A program made the position numbers and the translations under genes. Shown here in pieces: positions 1-4,773 of a stretch of 8,193 nt of DNA. Position 1 is the stretch's first letter; each line of letters begins with the position of its first letter. The notes under the pieces were generated by a model that searched no databases, was not told the DNA's origin, and worked only from the letters and a program-made list of their open reading frames with translations. Source of the DNA: Hymenobacter sp. (lineage in GTDB: Bacteria > Bacteroidota > Bacteroidia > Cytophagales > Hymenobacteraceae); contig JANYFQ010000346.1 of assembly GCA_025362615.1 (NCBI GenBank), forward strand, positions 1 through 8,193. Direction: 5' to 3'.

Positions 1-30
1 CTCAACAAGAAAAAAATAATTAATACTTGA

Positions 31-64
31 AAAAGCCTCTGTTTCGGCCGAAACGGGGGCTTTT
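31..64. terminator. Rho-independent terminator hairpin, probably bidirectional
   Basis: A 17-bp arm (31-47, beginning AAAAGCC and ending TTTCGG) is followed with almost no loop by its complement (48-64, CCGAAACGGGGGCTTTT). The pairing needs only two G-U wobbles, and in practice the centre would open into a small loop. An A run on the left and a T run on the right make it plausible in both directions. It most likely ends a gene lying left of the window and separates it from the amidase at 160. The first 30 bases are AT-rich and no coding sequence is visible in them. Confidence 0.75.
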
Positions 65-120
65 GGCATTTTGGCTGGTTTATTTTAGCGCCGGAGTTAA
101 GAGAATATCAATGTCCTGCT

Positions 121-128
121 TACCTTCG
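121..128 (+). promoter_or_regulatory. Possible Bacteroidota -7 box for the amidase
   Basis: TACCTTCG matches the Bacteroidota sigma-A -7 consensus TAnnTTTG at all but one position. A weak -33 candidate (GTTAA, 97-101) lies about 20 bases upstream. The predicted transcript would start near 134, leaving a leader of about 25 bases before the ATG at 160. The same octamer occurs upstream of mod at 2886, which supports it. The -33 match is poor, so this is a tentative call. Confidence 0.35.
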
Positions 129-159
129 GCCCATCGTTTTATTAAACCTCCTGATTGTC

Positions 160-747
160 ATGAGCACTTGGAAAGGAATTGTGGGGGCCAGCTTTGGAGC
201 GGCCGAATTTGACCGCTACTGCCACGCCCTGGCCTGGACGGCCTGGCGGCCGAGCTTCGTGGTGCTGCACAACACGGCGGTGCCGAGCCTGGCGCAGCGG
301 CCCACGGGCTTTTCGCCCGAGCATATGCGGGGGCTGGAGGCGTACTACCGCGACGTGCAGCGCTGGAACGCCGGGCCGCACTTGTTCATCGACGACCGCA
401 AGATTTGGGTGTTCACGCCGCTCACCGTGTCGGGGGTGCATTCGCCGTCGTGGAACAAGTTTTCGCTGGGGGTGGAGATGCTGGGCAACTTCGCCACCGA
501 GCCCTTCGGCAGCGGGCGCGGGGCCAGGGTGCGGGCCAACGCCGTGGCGGCCCTGGCCACGCTGCACGCCGTGCTGGGCCTGGACCCGGCCACGCTGCGC
601 CTGCACCGCGAAGACCCCCTGACGACCCACCGCTGCCCCGGCGACAAAGTGCCCAAAGCCGACGTGATACGCCGGGTGCAGGAGCTGCTGGTGACGCGCC
701 ACGCGGGCGAGCATTTGGCGGAGCCCATGCCGCACCCGCCGGCGTGA
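160..747 (+). CDS. N-acetylmuramoyl-L-alanine amidase (Amidase_2/PGRP-like)
   Basis: The 195-residue product looks like a zinc amidase that cleaves the bond between N-acetylmuramic acid and L-alanine in peptidoglycan. The fold is suggested by VVLHNT (His37), HLFIDD (His74, start of the central beta region), GVHSPSWN (His94), the SLGVEMLGN strand containing Glu106, and a C-terminal HREDPLTTHRCPGDK segment. In that segment His149 and Cys159 are the likely zinc ligands together with His37. The ligand assignment is by family knowledge, not alignment. No signal peptide or membrane segment is visible, as in phage endolysins and cytoplasmic muropeptide amidases, so export would need another route. 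The ATG at 160 is chosen because the preceding bases are AT-rich leader and a possible promoter lies at 121. No holin or other phage gene is adjacent, so a prophage origin is only possible. The stop is TGA, showing that UGA terminates in this genome. Confidence 0.85.
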   Translation: MSTWKGIVGASFGAAEFDRYCHALAWTAWRPSFVVLHNTAVPSLAQRPTGFSPEHMRGLEAYYRDVQRWNAGPHLFIDDRKIWVFTPLTVSGVHSPSWNKFSLGVEMLGNFATEPFGSGRGARVRANAVAALATLHAVLGLDPATLRLHREDPLTTHRCPGDKVPKADVIRRVQELLVTRHAGEHLAEPMPHPPA

Positions 748-1162
748 GCGGTGTGCCCCCAAGCGGTGCAGTGTCTGGCGCTGAACGATGCCCACTGCCG
801 GACACTGCAACCCCACCGCCCCGCACATTCGCCGAAGCTCCAGACACTGCAAGCCGTGCTCCAGACACCATAAATCCTACTCCAGACACGGCAACGGCTG
901 CCCCGGACACGGCAAATGCTACGCTGGACAAAATAAATGCTACTCCAGACACTGCAACGCCGGTGCCAGACATGGCAACGCCTACACCAGACACTGCAAA
1001 TTATACTCCAGACCAAATAAGTCCTACTCCAGACGCTGCAACGCCTGCACCGGGCGCTGTTTTGCGCTGACTGGCCCGCCCAACGGCCTTGCCGGGCTGG
1101 TTTTTGGCCGCTATCCCGCTAAAACACCATTTACCCACTTTCACTTTTTCCCCGCCTGCCCC
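748..1162. other. Intergenic region dominated by 21-bp repeats
   Basis: This 415-bp gap between the amidase and the 1163 gene contains no convincing gene. Its first 90 bases carry degenerate matches to the repeat core, including an inverted copy (GCAGTGTCTGGC near 768-779) and a direct copy (CCGGACACTGCAA near 796). The regular array occupies 840-1070. The last 90 bases are plain sequence becoming AT/C-rich before the next start (CACTTTCACTTTTTCC at 1137-1152). Several frames are open through it because the repeat unit is a multiple of three; none shows a credible protein. Confidence 0.7.
840..1070. repeat. 21-bp tandem repeat array, about 11 units
   Basis: Units begin at 840, 861, 882, 903, 924, 945, 966, 987, 1008, 1029 and 1050, with no spacing change. 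The conserved core is CCAGACACTGCAA followed by a variable 8-base tail, often ending CCTACT or CCTGCA. Two subtypes are visible: the common ACTGCAA/ACGGCAA type, and an A-rich type with ATAA in the middle (units at 861, 924 and 1008). Units are diverged, so the array is not a recent expansion, and it decays at both ends. The period is a multiple of three and close to two helical turns. In frame 0 it would encode a heptad like PDTATPx. I infer a minisatellite or clustered binding sites; the function is unknown. Confidence 0.85.
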
Positions 1163-1891
1163 ATGAACAAAGACCAGATTGCCCGCCTGCTACGCCACCG
1201 CAAGGTGAAGCAGACCCTCGCCGACTACGCCGCCGCCGTGGCTTCGGTGCCCGCCTTTGCGGGCCTCAGTGCCCAGTACCTGGCCCAACTGGGGCTGCTG
1301 GACGGGGCCGCGACGCGCAACGCCGTGACGTCGGAAGGCGCGACGCAGGCCAAAAACACCGCCGGCACGGCCCTCATTGGGCGGCTGGTGCGGGCGGCGA
1401 ATGCGCTTTACCTCTTTTACAAGGCCGCCACCCCCGCCCCCAACCTGGAGGAGGCCGCCAAAATGCACCTGCGCCCCAGCGACTACCGCCGCCTCGGCGA
1501 GCTGGAGCTGGCCACCGCCGCCGCCGACCTGGCCCAGCGCGTGACGACCCACAAAACGAAGCTCATCGCCGACTACGGCCTGAGTGCGGCCAACGTGACG
1601 GCCCTGGCCGCCGACGCCCAGGCATTTGAGAAGCTGCTCGAAGCCCCGCAACTGGCCATCGATGCGGGCAAGATAAAGGGGGGCACCGTGCGCCTGACCC
1701 TGAGCGCCCTCAACCGCTTTTTGAAGGACGACCTGCGGGCGGGCCTGGAGCTGCTCAAGGAGAACCAGCCCGCTGCTTATGCGGCCCTGCGCGAAGCGAG
1801 CCAGGTGGACGACGCGGCGTACCGGAAGAAGAAGGCGAAGCGGGGGGGCGGGGCTACAACCGGCAAAAGCGGCCCCGAAAATCAAGTGTAA
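1163..1891 (+). CDS. Unrecognised all-helical protein
   Basis: I do not recognise this 242-residue protein at family level. It begins MNKDQIARLLRHRK and is rich in Ala and Leu, with long predicted helices throughout and no membrane segment, signal peptide or catalytic motif. It may form a helical bundle. The C-terminal part (LNRFLKDDLRAGLELLKENQPAAYAALREAS) recalls C-terminal helices seen in uncharacterised Bacteroidota proteins, but this is memory only. The tail (YRKKKAKRGGG) is strongly basic and probably disordered, which could suit nucleic-acid binding. The frame is open upstream to 788, but that extension would be a Cys/His-rich translation of the 21-bp repeats. The ATG at 1163, right after an AT/C-rich leader, is the better start. 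Codon use matches the neighbours. Confidence 0.7.
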   Translation: MNKDQIARLLRHRKVKQTLADYAAAVASVPAFAGLSAQYLAQLGLLDGAATRNAVTSEGATQAKNTAGTALIGRLVRAANALYLFYKAATPAPNLEEAAKMHLRPSDYRRLGELELATAAADLAQRVTTHKTKLIADYGLSAANVTALAADAQAFEKLLEAPQLAIDAGKIKGGTVRLTLSALNRFLKDDLRAGLELLKENQPAAYAALREASQVDDAAYRKKKAKRGGGATTGKSGPENQV

Positions 1892-1942
1892 AATGCTGCG
1901 GCCCGACAACTTTTTAGCCCTTCCATTTTACCGCTCCAGACT

Positions 1943-2236
1943 ATGGAAAAATTATTTGTGGCCCTTGTGCTTGCCGCCGCTGGCTGCTGGGCGGCTCCGG
2001 GCCATGCCCAAGGTAGCTTCGCCCCTCTGCCGATTCAGGTGACGGGACCGCGCTCCCGGATGGTTTCGACGGCCAACTTCACTTTTACCGACCCCAAGGG
2101 GAAGAAGTGGCTGGCCCCCAGCGGAACAATAACCGACGGCCTTTTCATCTCCTCGCTCCTGCTGCCGCTGGTACTGCCGTTGATTGATGACGTTTGGGCA
2201 CCTAGAGCGGTTCCCAGGTCGGTGTACGGGTCGTAG
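1943..2236 (+). pseudogene. 5' part of a secreted-protein gene, cut by a MITE-like insertion
   Basis: The ATG at 1943 opens a frame with a clear export signal: MEKLF, a hydrophobic stretch (VALVLAAAGCWAA) and a likely cleavage site after GHA around residue 22. The LAAAGC sequence is only a weak lipobox. The mature part (GSFAPLPIQVTG...TFTDPKGKKWLAPSGTITDG) is unrecognised, and a second hydrophobic stretch (LFISSLLLPLVLPLI) lies near residues 68-82. Genuine sequence ends at about residue 87 (VWAP). The last ten residues (RAVPRSVYGS) come from the terminal inverted repeat of the inserted element, and the TAG stop at 2234-2236 is also inside it. The remainder of the gene appears at 2541-2750. 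A short secreted product might still be made, but it would lack the C-terminal part. Confidence 0.65.
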
Positions 2237-2252
2237 AGTACGGGTCGTAGAG
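2225..2252. repeat. 14-bp tandem duplication inside element 1
   Basis: TACGGGTCGTAGAG occurs twice head to tail, at 2225-2238 and 2239-2252. The first copy spans the inner edge of the left terminal repeat and supplies the TAG stop that ends the truncated 1943 frame. The second runs into the GTAGAGACGCG palindrome. Confidence 0.7.
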
Positions 2253-2345
2253 ACGCGACCCTTCGCGTCTTAGGCTCTGCGGCAGTAATTAAACCGTTCA
2301 GCAGTAACCGTTCAAAGCATGAGACGCGAAGGGTCGCGTCGCTAC
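2247..2345. repeat. Inverted pair of GTAGAGACGCG palindromes inside element 1
   Basis: The copy at 2247-2270 reads GTAGAGACGCGACCC then TTCGCGTCT. The copy at 2322-2345 is its inverse complement with a single mismatch. Each copy is itself a hairpin (AGACGCGA, CCCT loop, TCGCGTCT). Short GTAGAGACG...CGTCTC palindromes are, from memory, common dispersed repeats in Bacteroidota and cyanobacteria. Here a head-to-head pair forms the interior of the larger element, so the element looks composite or has another repeat family nested in it. Confidence 0.7.
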
Positions 2346-2386
2346 AAGGCAAACCCAAAACGTGTACACCGACCTGGGAACCGCTC

Positions 2387-2540
2387 TAGGACTTACGCAA
2401 AGGGCAGTTCACGCAGTGTTCCGCCGTGTTAAAACGCCGTGTTTCGCAGTGTTTTGTTCTATCCACACTGCGAAACACGGCGTTTTTAACACTGCGGAAC
2501 ACTGCGTGACAGATAATTTGGGCGTTTTGCGTAAGTCCTA
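2387..2540. mobile_element. MITE-like element 2 with 15-bp terminal repeats and long internal palindrome
   Basis: TAGGACTTACGCAAA (2387-2401) and TTTGCGTAAGTCCTA (2526-2540) are perfect inverse complements. Reading TA as the target duplication, the element is 2389-2538 (150 bp, GGACTTACGC...GCGTAAGTCC). Inside it, 2410-2452 pairs with 2465-2508 over about 43 bases with one bulged base and one mismatch, so most of the element folds into a single hairpin. There is no coding capacity. Its left TA (2387-2388) is the same TA that ends element 1, so the two elements abut with no sequence between them. Confidence 0.8.
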
Positions 2541-2750
2541 AAACCGAAAGACGATAGACATCCGGGCACCCAATACCGGTTTTTGGAAGACGGGGATGTG
2601 GTCATCTGGCGTCTTGTGGTGGTGGCGAAAAAGCCCCGAAACATCAAGGCCGCGATTGTGAGCAGAACCGACCCGGCTGGGTTTGCGGCCGAGGGTGCGG
2701 TAGCCGCTACCGAAGCTACTGGCGGCATTGATGCTGCGATGCTTGGTTAA
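2541..2750 (+). pseudogene. 3' remnant of the interrupted secreted-protein gene
   Basis: Immediately right of element 2 an open frame of 69 codons runs to TAA (2748-2750) with no start of its own; an in-frame TAA inside the element's terminal repeat closes it upstream. It reads KPKDDRHPGTQYRFLEDGD, then VVIWRLVVVAKKPRNIKAA, and ends GGIDAAMLG. Codon use looks like genuine coding sequence. Placed after the 1943 fragment it would give a secreted protein of about 156 residues. Exact removal of both elements with one TA retained (336 bp) leaves the two parts one base out of frame, for example by one extra A in the run at 2540-2543. Either the gene has decayed further or the duplication differs from my reading. 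No family was recognised. Confidence 0.55.
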
Positions 2751-2821
2751 CCGGCTCCTGTGCGTTGCTGAAGCAACGGGGGTAGTGCAAAACGAAGCCG
2801 AAACGCCCCGGCCAGAAGAGT

Positions 2822-2863
2822 AAAAACCCCCGGCCCGCGCCCCCGCGCAGCCGGGGGTTTTTT
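2822..2863. terminator. Rho-independent terminator, bidirectional
   Basis: AAAAACCCCCGGC (2822-2834) pairs perfectly with GCCGGGGGTTTTT (2850-2862), with a 15-base loop, and a sixth T follows at 2863. The GC-rich stem and T run make a strong intrinsic terminator. It insulates mod from the decayed gene upstream. The A run on the left would serve the other strand, but no gene reads in from there. Confidence 0.85.
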
Positions 2864-2893
2864 GGTGCCCGCCCGGCCCCGGCCGTACCTTCG
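2861..2893 (+). promoter_or_regulatory. Probable Bacteroidota-type promoter for mod
   Basis: A TTTG at 2861-2864 (the -33 element, within the T run of the terminator) is followed after 21 bases by TACCTTCG at 2886-2893, close to the TAnnTTTG -7 consensus. Transcription would start around 2899-2900, about 20 bases before the ATG at 2921. This fits the short leaders usual for this phylum. The overlap between terminator tail and promoter is compact but plausible. Confidence 0.5.
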
Positions 2894-2920
2894 CCGCCCC
2901 GCTTACCGCCCCCGCAACAT

Positions 2921-3412
2921 ATGCCCGCACTCCACTGGATTGGCAAAGACAAGGTGCTCAACCACCACCAGGACGTGCCCTTCCGGGTGCTGCGCCCGCA
3001 CTACCACCACGGGGCCCCGGCCACGGCCGATGCCCCCCCCGCCCACCGGCTCATCCACGGCGACAACCTCGAAGCCCTCAAGGCGCTGCTGCCCGAGTAC
3101 GAGGGGCGCGTGGATTGCATCTACATCGACCCGCCCTACAACACCGGCAACGAGGGCTGGGTGTACAACGACAACGTGAACGACCCCAAGCTCCGCAAGT
3201 GGCTGGGGCAGGTGGTGGGCAAGGAAAGCGAAGACCTGAGCCGCCACGACAAGTGGCTCTGCATGATGTACCCCCGGCTAAGGCTGCTGCACAAGCTGCT
3301 GGCGGAAAACGGGAGCATCTGGATTTCGATTGACGATAACGAACAGGCGAACCTGCGAATTATAATGAATGAGATTTTTGGGCCACAGTCGTTGATTGGC
3401 TGTTTTGTGTGA
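2921..3412 (+). CDS. Mod N-terminal part (catalytic DPPY half), ends at the premature stop
   Basis: This is the 163-residue product expected if the TGA is obeyed. It contains the RLIHGDNLEALKALLP lead-in helix (residues 43-58), the YIDPPYNTG catalytic motif (68-76), the WLCMMYPRLRLLHKLL helix (112-127), and the GSIWISIDDNEQANLR strand and turn typical of Mod proteins. It lacks the SAM-binding FxGxG motif and most of the target-recognition region, so it should be inactive alone. The ATG at 2921 is 28 bases after a probable -7 box. Base composition shifts from host-like GC-rich to AT-richer over the last 25 codons. Confidence 0.6.
   Translation: MPALHWIGKDKVLNHHQDVPFRVLRPHYHHGAPATADAPPAHRLIHGDNLEALKALLPEYEGRVDCIYIDPPYNTGNEGWVYNDNVNDPKLRKWLGQVVGKESEDLSRHDKWLCMMYPRLRLLHKLLAENGSIWISIDDNEQANLRIIMNEIFGPQSLIGCFV
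3410..3412 (+). other. Premature TGA stop within mod
   Basis: The codon series is TGT TTT GTG TGA CAG TCT AAA AAA GGC. The stop is followed by C, the base generally associated with the weakest UGA termination. The amidase and res also end in TGA, so a genome-wide UGA-to-Trp code does not explain it. No selenocysteine-type stem-loop was recognised directly downstream. Confidence 0.85.
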
Positions 3413-3472
3413 CAGTCTAAAAAAGGCGGCGGCAGCGACAATAACGGCGCAGTAACGGACCACGAATATGTA

Positions 3473-4537
3473 GTGGCGTATTCAAAAAAGGCGAATGCCA
3501 ATGTGTTGGCCCGTGTTGAAATAGCGGCCGAAGCACTGACCAAAAGTGACGAAAAAGGAGAATATCGAGTGGGACGGGAATTGAACAAGTGGGGTGCAAA
3601 CTCGAGGAGGCAAGACAGGCCCACCATGTATTTCCCTATTCCTGGCCCCAACGGAGAAGACGTTTATCCAATCCGTAACGATGGGTCGGAGGGTCGCTGG
3701 CGGCGGAGCAAGCAGAAAATGTTGAAGGCTGTATTGGATGGTGACGTTGAGTTTCAAGAGCGTCCAGACGCAACCTTCATCGTTTATGAAAAAGTTAGGG
3801 CCGTCGCCCCACGCACCAAGCCCTATCGTTCCTGGCTCACCGACACGGGTACCACGGCTGATGGCACGAAGGAAATCAAGCAGGTTTTTGGAGAAAAACT
3901 GTTTGATTACCCCAAACCTCTAGGTCTTTTGGAACAGGTTCTAAAAATGGCCACCGGCCCCACGAGCATCGTCCTCGACAGTTTTGCGGGTTCGGGCACG
4001 ACGGGGCACGCGGTGCTGAAGCTCAACGCGCAGGACGGGGGCCGGCGGCAGTGCTTGCTCATCGAGTTGGAGGACTACGCCGAGACCATCACGGCCGAGC
4101 GGCTGCGGCGGGTGGTGGGCGGCTACGGGGCGGTGGCGGGCACGGGCGGGGGCTTCGGCTACTACACGCTGGGGCCGGCGCTCTTCGCGGAAAGCGGCGA
4201 GCTGAACGAGGCCGTGGGCCTGCCCGCGCTGCGGCAGTACCTCTACTACACCGAAACCCGGCAGCCGCTGCCCGCCCCGCCCGCCGCCGAAGCCGGGGCC
4301 GAAGCCGCCGCCGCCGCCGACACGCCCGCGCTGCTGGGCTGCCACGGGGGCGCGGCCTACTACTTCCACTACGCCCCGGACGCGGCCACGACGCTGGACC
4401 ACGACTTTCTGAGTACGGTGCGGACGCGGGCCGAGCAGTACGTCATCTACGCCGACAACTGCTTGTTGCCGGCGGATTTTTTGCGGCAGGCGCGGGTGGT
4501 GTTCAAGAAGATACCGCGGGATGTGACGCGGTTTTAG
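3473..4537 (+). CDS. Mod C-terminal part (target-recognition region and SAM motif)
   Basis: This is the portion in the same frame after the TGA. The first possible in-frame restart is the GTG at 3473, and the first ATG is at 3626. It holds the target-recognition-like segment (YRVGRELNKWGANSRR, TMYFPIPGPNGEDVYPI), the EKLFDYPKPLGLLEQVL lead-in to motif X, and DSFAGSGTTGHAVLKLN (motif I), followed by CLLIELEDYAETITAERL. It has no DPPY motif and therefore no methyl-transfer site. Natural two-chain methyltransferases exist (AquI), but 21 residues after the stop codon are missing from this restart, so joint function is unlikely. I see no ribosome-binding signal at 3473, so it may not be translated at all. 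Confidence 0.45.
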   Translation: MAYSKKANANVLARVEIAAEALTKSDEKGEYRVGRELNKWGANSRRQDRPTMYFPIPGPNGEDVYPIRNDGSEGRWRRSKQKMLKAVLDGDVEFQERPDATFIVYEKVRAVAPRTKPYRSWLTDTGTTADGTKEIKQVFGEKLFDYPKPLGLLEQVLKMATGPTSIVLDSFAGSGTTGHAVLKLNAQDGGRRQCLLIELEDYAETITAERLRRVVGGYGAVAGTGGGFGYYTLGPALFAESGELNEAVGLPALRQYLYYTETRQPLPAPPAAEAGAEAAAAADTPALLGCHGGAAYYFHYAPDAATTLDHDFLSTVRTRAEQYVIYADNCLLPADFLRQARVVFKKIPRDVTRF

Positions 4538-4548
4538 TTGGTTCTCTG

Positions 4549-4730
4549 GCCCCCTTGCGTTCACCCCACCCCCTAACCCCCTCCCCGATGGGGAGGGGGG
4601 ACTAGTTTCTAGTTCTAGACCTAGCGCAAGGGCTAAAAATCTAGAAACTAAGACTAGAAACTAAGACTAGAAACTAGTCCCCCTTCCCCATCGGGGAGGG
4701 GGTTAGGGGGTGGGGTACACGCAAGGGGGC
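4549..4730. repeat. 182-bp intergenic palindromic element between mod and res
   Basis: Arms 4549-4613 and 4666-4730 are inverse complements over 65 bases with about three mismatches. Each contains a CCCCACCCCCTAACCCCCTC block and a GATGGGGAGG/CCCCATCGGGG inner palindrome. The centre (4641-4678) holds a 13-bp tandem repeat, CTAGAAACTAAGA, present twice and then partially a third time. The element starts 11 bases after the mod stop and ends 43 bases before res. It could form a very stable RNA hairpin that terminates or pauses transcription, or stabilises the mod message. It resembles dispersed repeat elements rather than a specific operator; no clear target duplication is seen. Confidence 0.8.
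4641..4678. repeat. 13-bp tandem repeat in the centre of the mod-res palindrome
   Basis: CTAGAAACTAAGA is present at 4641-4653 and 4654-4666, followed by CTAGAAACTAGT at 4667-4678. The last copy merges with the right arm of the large inverted repeat. Units are identical, which points to recent slippage. Confidence 0.75.
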
Positions 4731-4773
4731 TAAAGGGAGCAAGCAACCCCACCATTTATTTTTATTTCCACCG

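Larger units (their letters stand above)
2201..2390. mobile_element. MITE-like element 1 with 27-bp perfect terminal inverted repeats
   Basis: The arms at 2201-2227 (CCTAGAGCGGTTCCCAGG...) and 2364-2390 are perfect inverse complements over 27 bases. A TA lies at the same place in both arms (2203-2204 and 2387-2388). The element is therefore best read as 2205-2386 (182 bp, GAGCGG...CCGCTC) flanked by a TA target duplication, as for IS630/Tc1-mariner-type transposases. The palindromic ends also allow CTAG as the duplication. It is too short to encode a transposase and would need one acting in trans. It interrupts the 1943 reading frame. Confidence 0.75.
2921..4537 (+). pseudogene. mod: Type III DNA methyltransferase Mod, interrupted by one in-frame TGA
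   Basis: Read through position 3410, this is one frame of 538 residues with the organisation of a type III Mod subunit (beta-class N6-adenine methyltransferase). The DPPYNTG catalytic motif IV lies at residues 70-76, then comes a target-recognition region, then the SAM-binding motif DSFAGSGTTGH at about 353-363. The protein ends VFKKIPRDVTRF, an intact-looking Mod C-terminus. Codon 164 is TGA between CFV and QSKKGGGSDNNG; related Mods normally have Trp there (a V-W-K/Q-like sequence), so a single TGG to TGA change explains it. Everything downstream stays in the same frame, with no indel. Mod would methylate the recognition site and guide Res. Residues about 451-468 are an Ala/Pro-rich linker. 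The central third has lower GC than the rest. Readthrough or a sequencing error would restore a full enzyme. Confidence 0.85.

Noticed and set aside
142..852. Reverse-strand open frame over the amidase
   Set aside because: It is an Arg/His/Gly-rich antisense shadow of a convincing amidase.
422..994. Reverse-strand open frame with AVSGVGF repeats
   Set aside because: It overlaps the amidase antisense and arises because the 21-bp unit is a multiple of three. The non-repeat half is Ala/Pro/Arg noise typical of GC-rich antisense frames.
840..1070. CRISPR array
   Set aside because: Units are contiguous 21-mers with no unique spacers, units are diverged, and no cas genes are present.
788..1891. 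Longer 367-residue version of the helical protein starting at ATG 788
   Set aside because: The added 125 residues are a Cys/His/Arg-rich translation of the 21-bp repeats (SRHCNAC-like) unlike any protein here. The array is non-coding in this frame, and a good ATG with an AT-rich leader exists at 1163.
2035..2358. Reverse-strand 107-residue open frame spanning element 1
   Set aside because: It is built partly from the element's inverted repeats and partly from antisense of the interrupted gene; no protein features are seen.
3410..3412. Alternative genetic code or selenocysteine at the mod TGA
   Set aside because: The amidase and res both end naturally at TGA, which argues against UGA as Trp genome-wide. 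The expected residue is Trp, not Cys/Sec, and no insertion-element hairpin was recognised downstream.
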